Of a stretch of DNA of 64,000 bases, positions 10,697-21,290 are shown one piece after another. The position numbers and the translations under genes were made by a program. The notes below the pieces were generated by a model. That model was not told the origin of the DNA, did no database searches, and saw only the letters and a program-made list of their open reading frames with translations. Origin of the DNA: Beroe forskalii (Eukaryota; Ctenophora; Nuda; Beroida; Beroidae); contig WFMF01000607.1 of assembly GCA_011033025.1 (NCBI GenBank), positions 28,630-92,629 of the forward strand, read 5' to 3'. Each line of letters opens with the position of its first letter. Within the stretch, counting starts at the first letter, position 1.

Positions 10697-13600
10697 CTAT
10701 TGACGATGTCTGGTGTACATGTCCTCAATGGCCCCCACGAGTTCCCTCTCCATGTTGGTACATACGTTGTCGTACTTGCACCTGGCATGGTTCTGCCAGT
10801 CCAGCAAGTTGTCAAGTGCCCGGTCAACACGGTCCAGCTCCTCCAGCACTGCTTCCTCGCTCCTTCGCTCAGCCTGAGAGTGCGGTGCGTCAATAGTGAC
10901 ATGGGGTGGGTTGGCTAGCTGACATGGGTTGGGTGTGCCAACTGACATGGGGTGGGTCTGTCGACTGACATGTGTCGTATTGGGTGTGCCAACTGACATG
11001 TTGTAGTTTGTTCTAGTTTAATGATAATCATTATTCCGGATAAAAGACATCGTCACGATAAACTGGTTGATTAATCATACTAACTGATAGTTAGTGGATA
11101 CCAATACCTGATTTACTGTGCTGAGGTAGTGGTTGAGTTCGTGTTTGAGGGTAGCCTGGAAGTCGTTGTAGATGCAATCCAGTGACTTCCTCCAACTTGG
11201 GAGCAGGACCTCCTTCATGTGCCGTTTCAAGGTCTCATCATTGGACAGTCTGGTGTCAAGTGCTGTCTGTACGTCACTCCGGACATGCTGAAAAGAACCC
11301 TAATAATCAACAGGTCAGTACCCAGAACATGCATCAGGAACTGTCAGATGTGGAATTTTCTGATGAGGCGCTGGAAACTATTTGTTGAAATTCTAGGATA
11401 TTGCAGTCTACACTGCCAATACTCTAGGATATTGCAGTCTTCACTCCCATTGCAAAACAAATTATGAGAACCTCATATCCTTCTTAAACATTGAAGATTC
11501 AATTCTCCAAACAGAGATACATTATCAAACTACCTATCATTTGATCGAGTGTCGTCTCACCTCGACCACTGTAGCGACGTCACTCTGTATTCTCGTCTGG
11601 TCCGGAGTGAATGTGATCTTCTCTTGGAGATTGAAAATCTTATTCAACTCAGCTTTCATTTTGTTCACCATCTCTCTTCTGAAATAATTTTACAAGATTA
11701 TAAGCAAAGTTTTGATAATGTTAGTCGAAAAGTTTCAAAAGTTTCAAGACATGAAATTTATATCCATTAATCACAAAGATAATAATTATGAAATTTCATA
11801 CTTACTCATAGAGAGTTCATACTTACTCATAAAGAGTATCAATGCTCTCGCAAAAGACAGAGTAAGCTTTATCAAAGAAGATGTTAGCACATTCCTTGAT
11901 ATCCTGCTCATAGTTTGGACCCCGGTTGACCATGTTAGTCTCCACCACTTCCCTCAGTTGCTGCTCGTCTAGTGCTGTGGCTGGATGGAGTAATGAGTCT
12001 TAAATAGGGCTAAATGAGTAAGTGCTGTGGCTGGATGGAGTTATGAGTCTTAAATAGGGCTAAACGAGTAAGTGCTGTGGCTGGATGGAGTAATGAGTCT
12101 TAAATAGGACTAAATGAGTAAGTGCTGTGGCTGGATGGAGTAATGAGTCTTAAATAGGGCTAAATGAGTAAGTGCTGTGGCTGGATGGAGTAATGAGTCT
12201 TAAATAGGGCTAAATGAGTAAGTGCTGTGGCTGGATGGGGTTATGAGTCTTAAATAGGGCTAAATGAGTAAGTGCTGTGGCTGGATGGAGTAATGAGTCT
12301 TAAATAGGGCTAAATGAGTAAGTGCTGTGGCTGGATGGAGTAATGAGTCTTAAATAGGGCTAAATGAGTAAGTGCTGTGGCTGGATGGAGTAATGAGTCT
12401 TAAATAGGGCTAAATGAGTAAGTGCTGTGGCTGGATGGAGTAATGAGTCTTAAATAGGGCTAAATGAGTAAGTGCTGCGGCTGGATGGAGTAATGAGTCT
12501 TGGATAGGGCTAAATGAGTAAGTGCTGCGGCTGGATGGAGTAATGAGTCTTAAATAGGGCTAAATGAGTGAGTGCTGTGACTGGATGGAGTAATGAGTTT
12601 TAAATAGGGCTAAATGAGTTAGTGCTGTGGCTGGATGGAGTAATGAGTATTAAATAGGGTTAAATGAGTAAGTGCTGAGGCTGGATGGAGTAATGAGTTT
12701 TACTAATATCATGTTCTATGAATCTAATTTCAAAGGGAATTTTCATAAGTTTATGAAGCCAAGCCTATTTAATCAACAACCTATGAATCATGACTAATAT
12801 TGGAAATGATCGATTTGTCCATTTTTCCATGATATGAGACTACAGGAATGGCCAGGCTACCCCAGCAAATTCCTTACTCTCATCACTCCTACTACTAAAC
12901 GCTAGGAGTTTCAATCCATCTGCTAAAGCTGTCGGCAGATGGAAACTTCATGACCTTATTGGTCATGTTGAGGAGAAGCGACTGTCTGGTCAGTTATTCC
13001 CCTTCATTGCGATCACAGAATCCTGGCTGAAATCTTATATCAGCGATGCCCAGCTTGAGATTCCAGGGTACTGTGAAAAAGAGCTTGTTACTGAACGGAA
13101 GGAACTTGCTGATATCCTGCAACAACAGTTCTGCTCTGTGTTCAGTGATCCTAACTGCCCGGAAAAGTCCGATCCTTCCTTCACGGTGCCACCCCTCCTC
13201 AGCAACGACACAGAGCTTGTGTTCAGTAGGAACTGCATTGAAGAGGCTATATCGGAAATAAAACTGGACTCTGCTCCGGGACCTGATGGCATACCAGCTA
13301 TTCTACTGAAGAAATGTGCTACCAGTCTCAGTGTCCCGATCCATCTGCTGTGGTCAGAGTCAATGTCATCTGGGATTGTGCCAAGTTTCTACAAGAAGGG
13401 GTTTGTCACTCCTTTGTTTAAGAAAGGTAGTAGATGTGAAGCTGCAAACTACAGGCCAGTCACATTGACATCCCACGTAGTCAAGGTTTATGAGAGGGTT
13501 GTCAGGAAGCACATGGTGCGTCATCTCGAAGATAACAACCTCTTAACTGATAAACAGCATGGCTTCAGATCTAATCGGAGCTGTTTGACTCAAATGCTGG

Positions 13601-15062
13601 ATCACTTCGATGACATCATAGAAGGCTTTACTCGTGGTAAAGACACGGACTCTATTTACCTTGATTACGCAAAAGCGTTCGACAAAGTTGACTTGGAACT
13701 ACTTATCCTGAAGCTTAAGAGGTATGGATTCCACGGTAAAGTCGTAAAATGGATAGAGTCCTTCCTCACGGACCGTAAGCAAGTTGTTGTGTTGAACGGT
13801 GTTCACTCCTATATTGCGAGGGTGTTGAGTGGTGTTCCTCAGGGAAGTGTGTTAGGGCCACTTCTCTTTATATTGTTCATTAACGACCTTGAGCTTGTTG
13901 TGGACTCATCCAAGCTGAGCTTCTTCGCTGACGACACTCGGGTCTCTAAACAGATTGACTGTTTTGAAGATTGTCTCCTACTTCAGGAGGACCTGTTTAG
14001 GATTCTTGACTGGTCACGCTCTAACAATATGAAGCTACATGAGCAGAAGTTTGAACTCCTAAACCACCTACATAATAGGAATAGTTTGAACCTTGAACTT
14101 CCTTTCTTCGCTGAAACATTGCAATACAGAGTCTCCGGAGAAGAAGTACTTTACCCGGTTGATCAAGTCAGAGACCTTGGAGTTATGGTATCAAGTGATC
14201 TAAGCTGGTCGAAACACATAGGTACGATGGTTTCAAAAGCTAGGAGCAAACTATCTTGGGTGTTCAGTGTGTTTAAAACTCGTGATAGGATTTGTATGGC
14301 TACTCTTTACAAGTCGCTAGTTAGAAGCACATTGGAGTACTGCTGTCCTCTGTGGAACCCTGGTAAGGTGACTGAGATCCAACTGATAGAGGGAGTTCAG
14401 AGAACTTTCACAAGACGAATTTCTGGATTACAGAATCTGACCTATTGGGAAAGGCTCTCCCAATTGAAGCTCATGTCACTGCAGCGTAGACGGGAGAGAT
14501 ATGTCATTCTGACGATGTGGAAGATTCTCCACAATGTAGTCCCGAATTCCTGTGACACTTCATTCAAGATGACATCGAGAAACGGTATGGTAGCTGTCAT
14601 CCCACCACTAGCAAAGTCAAGCTCCTCGAGAAATCAAACACTCTATGACAGTTCATTTGCGGTACAAGGACCAAAGTTATGGAATAAGGTACCTAGCCAT
14701 GTGAAAGCTGCAGAAACCTTTGACACGTTTAAGTCTAGCTTGTCGAAATTTCTTTCCTTGATACCGGACGAGCCTCCGGTCGCTGGCTACAGCTGCAGCT
14801 GGTCCAACTCTCTGGTAGACTATTCGCCAGCGCGGTGGTCGGAACTCTGATGACCCTTCCAACTCAACGGATAAACCCTACCAAGTTACCAAGTTAGTTA
14901 CAGCAGCCCATTCCCGAGTCTCAGGGAACCAACCTCTCTTCGCGGAGACATTCTCTATATCCCGCGCAGCTCGCCTCAGACTCTCGTTGATGTTCCTCAA
15001 GCTGACAGCTTTTGACGGGTCGATGTACTTCACCTTTTCTTGGGCCTGAACAGTATCACTGA
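10697..15062 (-). CDS. EDC4-like coiled-coil C-terminal exons
   Basis: Five - strand exons: 15062-14934 (or to 14902), 11974-11827, 11678-11561, 11287-11117 and 10873-10697. Exons two to five join with matching phases at GTAAGT, GTGAGA and GTAAAT donors, and the last ends in CGTCAATAG. The product is almost wholly helical. The stretch around KRHMKEVLLPSWRKSLDC and KHELNHYLST resembles the EDC4 (Ge-1) region that places an LP-(aromatic)-xKS segment in its coiled coil, which mediates oligomerisation in P-bodies. The usual EDC4 C-terminal helical domain is absent after the stop. The intron between exons one and two holds a LINE and a 50-bp minisatellite. Linkage to the upstream EDC4/Tudor exons is inferred from order, strand and similarity. 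Confidence 0.5.
11974..12710. repeat. 50-bp minisatellite, about 15 copies, carrying a splice acceptor
   Basis: The unit AGTGCTGTGGCTGGATGGAG followed by TAATGAGTCTTAAATAGGGC and TAAATGAGTA repeats about 15 times with few changes. On the - strand each unit contains CCATCCAGCCACAG|CACT, the acceptor of the exon at 11974-11827, so the array grew from the intron/exon edge and holds about 15 potential 3' splice sites. Confidence 0.9.
12838..14899 (+). mobile_element. CR1/Jockey-like LINE with internal endonuclease deletion
   Basis: One uninterrupted frame runs from about 12838 to the stop at 14850. It begins with the start of an AP endonuclease (LLLLNARSF, then FIAITESWL), jumps without frame loss into the linker before the reverse transcriptase, and continues through RT motifs: APGPDGIPA, CLTQMLDHFDD, YLDYAKAFDKVD, GVPQGSVLGPLLF and the catalytic FADDT (about 13921-13938). 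Past the RT is the usual C-terminal thumb-like region ending near WSEL. The 3' end carries ACCAAGTT repeats without a poly(A) tail, as in CR1 elements. Most of the endonuclease is missing, so this copy should not be autonomous. It lies antisense in the intron of the host - strand gene, a few bases from a possible donor. Confidence 0.85.
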
Positions 15063-15846
15063 CTACAGGACTCATGACTAGCACTGACAACGAATGAGCA
15101 GCGAAAACAGAATAATTAAAAGTTTTATGAAAGTTTTAGGCCCACAATTCTGTGTATTTTCACTTCATTTGGGGTTAAATCCACCACCCGTCACAACACA
15201 AGTAAAAGAGATTGCATGTCGAGGAAATGTGATATTGCGATTAAAACAATATACACAATATACATTATTTTATACAATGCAATTTATAACAAGTACAAAT
15301 TATTGTACACGTGAACCACATCGTACATAGACACAACTTTGGCCGGTGTAGGGTTACCCTTTTCAAACCCCGTTTATAGTTAAAACGTTCCTTAATCCCT
15401 CCCTCAACAACCAGGTTAATTTCAAAATTTAAATCATGCAGCTTAGACGATAAGTTTAATACTTTTTGGCACCATTTCAGCTCATATTGTCAAAATGCAC
15501 TCAGCGTTAAGTTGCGATAACAGGGATCTGTTATCAGGTTCACCATTCACTAAGGGGATGAGAGTGACATAAGGGTGATAACTAAAAAATGGGACTTTTT
15601 CAAAAGAAGCCCCATGCTTATCTAAGTATCTATTAAAGAAGTGGCATAATTCATTTTTGCTCACTATCACTCATTTCTCGATATTCAGAAGGCATTTGGA
15701 TATGGTTGCATGTGCAAGATATGGAGTTGAAATTACAAAAAAGTCCCATTTTTAGTTATCACCCGTTAGCTGCAGTCTGCAAGAATGCCGACTACCATTC
15801 AACCATTGATACCCCACCAAATGTTCGGATGCTATTTTTTTCTTAC
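15063..15846. other. intron-like, no gene seen
   Basis: AT-rich spacer between two - strand exons. An imperfect inverted repeat AAAATGGGACTTTTT (about 15587) / AAGTCCCATTTTTAG (about 15743) surrounds a short - strand ORF (15482-15670) with no known domain. A small missing exon may lie here, because the flanking exons do not join in phase directly. Confidence 0.4.
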
Positions 15847-16386
15847 CTCTCTGATGTCGAGTGAAGCAAATGTGGGGATGGATGTGCTTGAGGAAGCCCC
15901 GGGATCGTCGGAGTGACTGCTCTGTCTCTCTTCAGGGGCTGCAGCGGCAGGGAGGGGTTCGGGGTTAGAGGCGCGGGCAGCAGGCCCCGGATTCCTGGGG
16001 GCATCCGGTGCTTTAGTGGGTGCTCGAGAAGACTCCACTGGACCAGGTTTGGGGGATTCCAAGCGTTTCACTGGCTCTACAGAGGGCTGTGAAGATTTGG
16101 GGAGTTGACCAGAATCTGTGGAGAGTTTAGGGGAGTCTGATGACTTGGTGGAGTGAGGGGCGGGAGTCTGGGGGGCTTCTCTGGACGATGGTCTGGAGTG
16201 AGGGGCAGCGGTCTGAGGGGCTTCTTTGGACGATGGTCTGGAGGCAGTCTGAGGGGCCTCTTTGGAGGATGGTCTGGAGGCAGTCTGAGGGGCCTCTTTG
16301 GACGATGGTCTGGAGGATCTTGCTTTTTTATTTCGAAGGAGGAGGTCGAAGGTAGAGGGGGTTAAGGGGGTCTGAGTCGGAGGAGG
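15847..16386 (-). CDS. Ser/Pro-rich exon with 12-residue repeats
   Basis: An open - strand exon between a CCAG acceptor (16387-16388) and GAG|GTAAGA donor. It encodes a low-complexity linker: a 36-bp repeat gives RPSSKEAPQTAS three times plus a diverged copy, then a Pro/Ala/Ser-rich tract (PKPGPVESSRAPTKAPDAP) and the end PTFASLDIRE. GC content is higher than in the neighbourhood, as expected for coding DNA. EDC4 has a long Ser/Pro-rich linker between its WD40 and coiled-coil parts, so this may be the same kind of linker. Direct joining to the exon at 15062 is out of phase, so either another exon is missing or the assignment is wrong. Confidence 0.5.
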
Positions 16387-16520
16387 CTGGACGGCATTTA
16401 ACCTCCCGACTTACTGTCACACTTAGGTGAAACTGAAGGCAAGGTGTGTCGCGATTGAAAGGATAAAACTTTTACTGGCACTTATGTTTGGATGCTGAAA
16501 CATCAGGACCAAACTTTGAC

Positions 16521-17417
16521 CTATATCAGAGATTTAGCAGAAAATAATATAATAAAAGAGTAAAAGGTACAATTCGAATTGAGCATCATTTTCTCACCAA
16601 CTTCCTCGATGTATATGGATATAGCCCGGGAAATGACTTGACGTCCTTCATAAGAGAGATGATTGGGATGGTTACCATGACCTTGGTAAAATCTCGCACG
16701 CGGTAACCCTCGTTTAGTAAGGAACCGGCAAAAGGGGTCAATAAACCCCACTTCCATCTTATGACAAATGTTTAACAAATATTTGTTGAATTGCACAATG
16801 TTGGCAAGGAATCTCTGCTTGCCCCGGGATCTCCTGGGCAGAAGGTAGTCTGGTGCAGGTGGCACCTCTCCGATCAGAAGGATTTCTGCTAGAGGGTACA
16901 AACGCTGGACTGTTTCGATAGCCCTGATGGTCCCTTCTCTCAACTCACTCATGGCCTCTTCGTAATACTTATTGACGTAGTTGAGGGAGAATATCACGAG
17001 ACGGACACTGTCAGCGTCCTTGACAGTGTCAGATTCTATCAAGCCACATAAGTCAGAAGCAACAGCGGGCATGAACTGCGCGGCTTTGTTGATCAGCCAC
17101 CAGGAAGACCTCAGGTTGTCTGGGAGGGGCAGGGCCTGGTCTTTAGCCACGTGGTACACGTTATAAGAGCCGTATATGAGGATGAGTGCAGCGTGGGACC
17201 ACAGCTCAGACCCACGGCTGAAATGCTTCCTCTTTGGGCGTGGTGATATTCGAGGTTGAAAGTAAGGAAGTTTGGGGTATCCAAATCTGTAAAGGGGCAG
17301 CTTGGGTCTGACGTATTTGCGAGGTTGGTGATTCTTCTCAGGGGGTGTTCTATCATTTGCAGATGAATCATGGTTTAAGAGTGGGGGTCCAGGTGTGACT
17401 GGAGTAGGATCAGCCAT
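16521..17417 (-). CDS. SGNH/GDSL-hydrolase-like ORF
   Basis: A 298-codon intact ORF. After a basic Pro-rich N-terminus come segments typical of SGNH esterase-like proteins: a hydrophobic strand (HAALILIYGSYNVYH), LVIFSLNYVNKYYEEA, a conserved AEILLIGEVPPAPDY strand, VQFNKYLLNICHKM, and a terminal GNHPNHLSYEGRQVI block with the catalytic-type His followed by L and G. A clear GDS nucleophile block is not visible and the D of the usual DxxH is replaced (N-x-x-H), so catalysis is doubtful. Such domains occur in LINE ORF1 proteins and invertebrate retroelements, which may be the origin. A good donor (GTTG|GTGAGA, about 16594) near the C-terminus and an AG just before the ATG leave open that it is an exon of the surrounding - strand gene. 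Confidence 0.5.
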   Translation of the reverse strand: MADPTPVTPGPPLLNHDSSANDRTPPEKNHQPRKYVRPKLPLYRFGYPKLPYFQPRISPRPKRKHFSRGSELWSHAALILIYGSYNVYHVAKDQALPLPDNLRSSWWLINKAAQFMPAVASDLCGLIESDTVKDADSVRLVIFSLNYVNKYYEEAMSELREGTIRAIETVQRLYPLAEILLIGEVPPAPDYLLPRRSRGKQRFLANIVQFNKYLLNICHKMEVGFIDPFCRFLTKRGLPRARFYQGHGNHPNHLSYEGRQVISRAISIYIEEVGEKMMLNSNCTFYSFIILFSAKSLI

Positions 17418-19731
17418 GGAACCTCCCTTGGAGCTAAATATGTAGTCATGAGTGGAACAGAATTAGCAGGGAATACTGGGGTGATCTGGGTGATTCATCG
17501 GAAATGAACAAAATAATGGAATTAGAAAGAGGATATGTGAGAAGAACCAGCGAGAATGGCAGAAAATCAAATTATGATTTAAGATTTTAAATAATTGTTG
17601 ATGTTAAGATACTAAGTCAATGAAGTCGTTGAAACACTTCAATGCACGCTCCGGAAGGCATGAGGATCAAATAGAGTATTAATTGAAGTTTTCCTAGTTA
17701 GACAGATCTCTTTATTGTGTTGCTAATTTCTATATGATAGGTAATTGAAGGATCATATTTCACAACAGCACGTAATGCCATTAACAAATTTAATTTTATT
17801 CATTGATTAATTAACTTTTACTCATACAATCACCGTTTAGTATCGGTATAGTTCAGGGGAGCCCGACCTCCCACCTCACGACATCTCACCTCACGGTACT
17901 TAATCTTCCTATTTTTATAAGTCTAGTTCCTTAACGCTTACCTTACCCAACAACTTAGATCTATCCCTAACCCCAACCCTAAGGTCCAACTATAACCTTA
18001 GCCTCGAGGTGAACCGTAAAATATTACGAGGTGAAATGAGGAAATGGAAAATCCGTTCCACTAGATCAACAATTCACAACGGTAACATTGTAAGCTATCA
18101 TCAAATACAAAACACTTATTAACTATCGGATTCCATGAGTACTGCCCGTGTAACAAACTATACAGTTTATACTATGGTAAACCTAAATTATAAGGTGAAC
18201 AGTTACTGGCAACACCTGAAATACAAAACCACTGTCACCCCTGACGATATAGAGGAATCGGCTCTAGAGATTTGGTCTAGAAAGTTCAAGAAATCAGTTT
18301 TACCTCAGGCAGCCAATCAATCAATCAATGAATCGTCTATGAACCATTCCGATCATGGTTGAGCAAGGGGAGTAAACCAACGGTCGCAGAAAGAAGATCC
18401 ATATCCTCAAATGCAAATATATTATTTTGGTGGTCTAAATCATAAATCTAATAACTGCATAGTGTCACGTGACCAGTATTTACCATTGAGAGATGAGCAC
18501 GTGGCACATGGTTAGCTGCACAGCATACATGTTACCATTGCAGACTAGAAGATCTGCTCACTATACTAGAACCTTCTCAGAATGATTCAGTAATTTCTCA
18601 CACTCCGGAACAATGAACATGATATCTTCACAATGGAGGAAAACAAGAGCGAATGGTAAATGTTGGAAGATATAATTATTGTGCCACCCTGAATTAGTGC
18701 CAGCACCACGAATGAAACGGTGCAGAAAGCCGTAGAAAGTTGACGTGACGAGATAATATTCGAGAAACGATACGAACAGATTACAATGACATGTATTAAG
18801 CGTTAAGGAAATCCTGTCACAAGATAAACGACCATGAGTTACCCGATCACGTAATAAACGACCATGAGTTACCATATCTACTATCACAGATAACAGAATA
18901 AATGACCATGGGCCATTCTACCACAGAGTCTGAATAAAAAATCATGAGTTACCCTCACAGAATAATCAACAAACGACCATAAGTTTACTTTTCACGACAT
19001 GAGATAAGACAGACAGATATGACGTGAACGAATGAACGATTGTAGGCTGCTGAAGATTGATTGATTATAGATCGTTGCATTGTTAAAACTTTACATACAC
19101 CAAATGATGATCTCAAATTCTCACTATCATTAATTAAGCACTCAACACCAAAGTAAAAAAGTTAAACCCAAACACTAGGCCTAATAATGATGTATAGACT
19201 TTAAGTATACTTTGTAACAAGATATTATAGCGTAAGAAGTGAACTACCTTATCAAACATATAATTATCACGTACATTACAGTCACGCAGAGCCTCTCAGC
19301 GTACTGCGTGAATATAAAGATGTCCGTGAAAATTTTTTCCGTGAAACTAATGTCCGTGAAAATTTAGTCCGGTATTTTCTCTTAGATATTGCCGGTTGAA
19401 GTTTTTGGCCCAATTCGGGAGAAAGGGGTCCAAAAAGGGGTTTCCCCAACTCGGAATCATGGGAGTTTTTGGTGAATCTATATGGACTATGAGCTATCGA
19501 AAAACGTTCTCAGACCTACTTAACTATTAAGTTCACAGGGGGTTACAGTTCAGAGCACACACGACCCTTACTAATGAGTACATGAGCCCGTCAAAATTAC
19601 AGAATTCCAAGGTTTCAAATGCGTGAAATTCATATAGCTAGTAAATGGCTACGTTACCATGCATTAATTTCAATGGAGAAAATGCCAGTATACAGTTTGG
19701 GCTGTGTCGATATTGACTTACCTCTCTTCTT
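17418..19731. other. no gene seen; short ACCATGAGTTACC repeats
   Basis: AT-rich intron-like sequence. Between 18820 and 18985 the words AAACGACCATGAGTTACC and variants occur about five times. At 19310-19375 the phrase TGTCCGTGAAAATTT recurs three times. The + ORF at 18135-18362 has no recognisable domain. Confidence 0.45.
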
Positions 19732-21090
19732 GAAGATAGCCTCCTCTCCGAGAGCGTTCTTCACCTGAAGGAGATATGGGGTTGGGAATGAAGGTTTATA
19801 AGGGTTTCAGAGCGAAAATTTAAACTTGTCAATGGAGACTGACCATATACCACGATGAGCGATAAAGACCTTGTAAAAATCATGAGTTATTAACGCGTAC
19901 CTTTATCAAAACGACATGCTTTATCTCAGCTTCAAGATTGTTCCATGATCTTGTAAATTTGTTGAGGGAGACAAACGCACCAATTAGTTTTTCAATCTTT
20001 TCCTGCTTTAGATTGATGGCCGATGGGAGTAAATCTGAAAAGTTATGTTGAATTTTTTTAAACAACCACCATGTTCTAGCGGAATATTTTCAAGCAAATC
20101 AGAAGACATGATCAATCATTCGACCCCATACTGATAAAGGATAAGGGAGACTACAAGTCTGCGGGAGTAAATCTGGTTTGGTCTTGTTGGCGTTAGGAAC
20201 ATCCACCCAGACATCCACCTCCCCCTCACTCCACGCCACTATACCACTCTCGTGGAGCAACTGCGCGAAGTCCTTGCCGTCGAGGAGCCGGATAGCCACA
20301 CTGGCACACTCCCCGCCCGCCACGGGGTACACCCGCAACTCCTCCGTCTCCACCAGCTCCTTGAACTGGTCCATGACCTCCGTCCTGTGCTCCTCCGGAC
20401 ACAGCACGCCGTGTACCCGCACTCGCCGACACTTGGCCGCCATGTCCCGGAATGCCGGCAGAGGGCGCAGACACTCCGAGTTCGTGGAGACCACGTCCCC
20501 GTAGTCGACCAGCAGGACTCTGATGTCCTCGTTATCGTACACGTTGACGACTTGGCCCCGTTGCCATGTTTCATGTCCTCGGAAACACGCCACAAGGTCC
20601 CCCACACGGGGGTCGTAGTCACGTGACGCGGGTTCTGGGCTGTGATTGGTTGGCGGGTTGCCGAGCAGCTCGAAGAGGGTGCGGTTCATGAGGTTGAGGA
20701 AGGGGAGTTGGTCGGAGCGGTGGATGCAGAAGGAGAGAGCGCTGGTGCCGGAGCAGTAGAAATAGTTGCCTGCGGTGAGGGGGCCTCCAGAGGGCAGCTT
20801 CCTGTCTGAGAAACACGGGGTTTACTGAGGGAATATTCAGATGGACTGAATGATCACATGACGCACTTACCTACTTAAGATTTAAAATTTTCTTGAATTT
20901 GTTCGACATTAAGCTAAAACATGCCTTGATTCATCTAAATCTCTAAATGATACGGCAAACTCACTGCGGCAGATGGGAATATCGTGATCTTTGAGCCAGG
21001 CGGATGTCTTCTCCACAAGTCTTTCCTCTACCAGAGGAGCAATATCAGGCTCCTCCTCGAATAGTCTGACTAGCATGGTGCTGTACCAGT
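19732..21090 (-). CDS. extended Tudor domain exons
   Basis: Four - strand exons (21090-20965, 20805-20155, 20034-19901, 19765-19732) join in phase. The large exon encodes an extended Tudor domain: an SN-like strand (GNYFYCSGTSALSFCIH), a linker helix, then the Tudor barrel (VGDLVACF, ETWQRGQVV, VLLVDYGDVV, LRPLPAFRDM) and further SN-like strands. The W, Y and D positions of the aromatic cage are present (VDYGD rather than the common VDYGN). Extended Tudor domains bind symmetrically dimethylated arginine on Piwi and Sm proteins in germ granules. The exons continue in phase from the helical exons upstream. After the last exon the next exon is uncertain. The 13-mer CAGATTTACTCCC occurs both near the end of the large exon and at the start of the next. 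Confidence 0.75.
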
Positions 21091-21290
21091 CTGAGGATTA
21101 TTTGCGTGGGTATTCGTGTTACCAGAAGGCCTGGTGTAGAGCAATGGAAGTTGTGAATCAAAAGATAGAAGATAAATGAGCGGTATTTTAAGTACAAGGT
21201 ACAAATTCAACGATAAGACACGGTTTGAATGAATGTAAAATGTAGAATTTAAATAACGTTTTCATCAACTCTTTCCCCTGATCACGCTAC

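Noticed and set aside
13035-13292. - strand ORF over the LINE start
   Set aside because: Shadow of the reverse-transcriptase frame.
20178-20626. Overlapping ORFs in other frames of the Tudor exon
   Set aside because: Only the - strand frame with VGDLVACF..VDYGD has a domain. The others are shadows.
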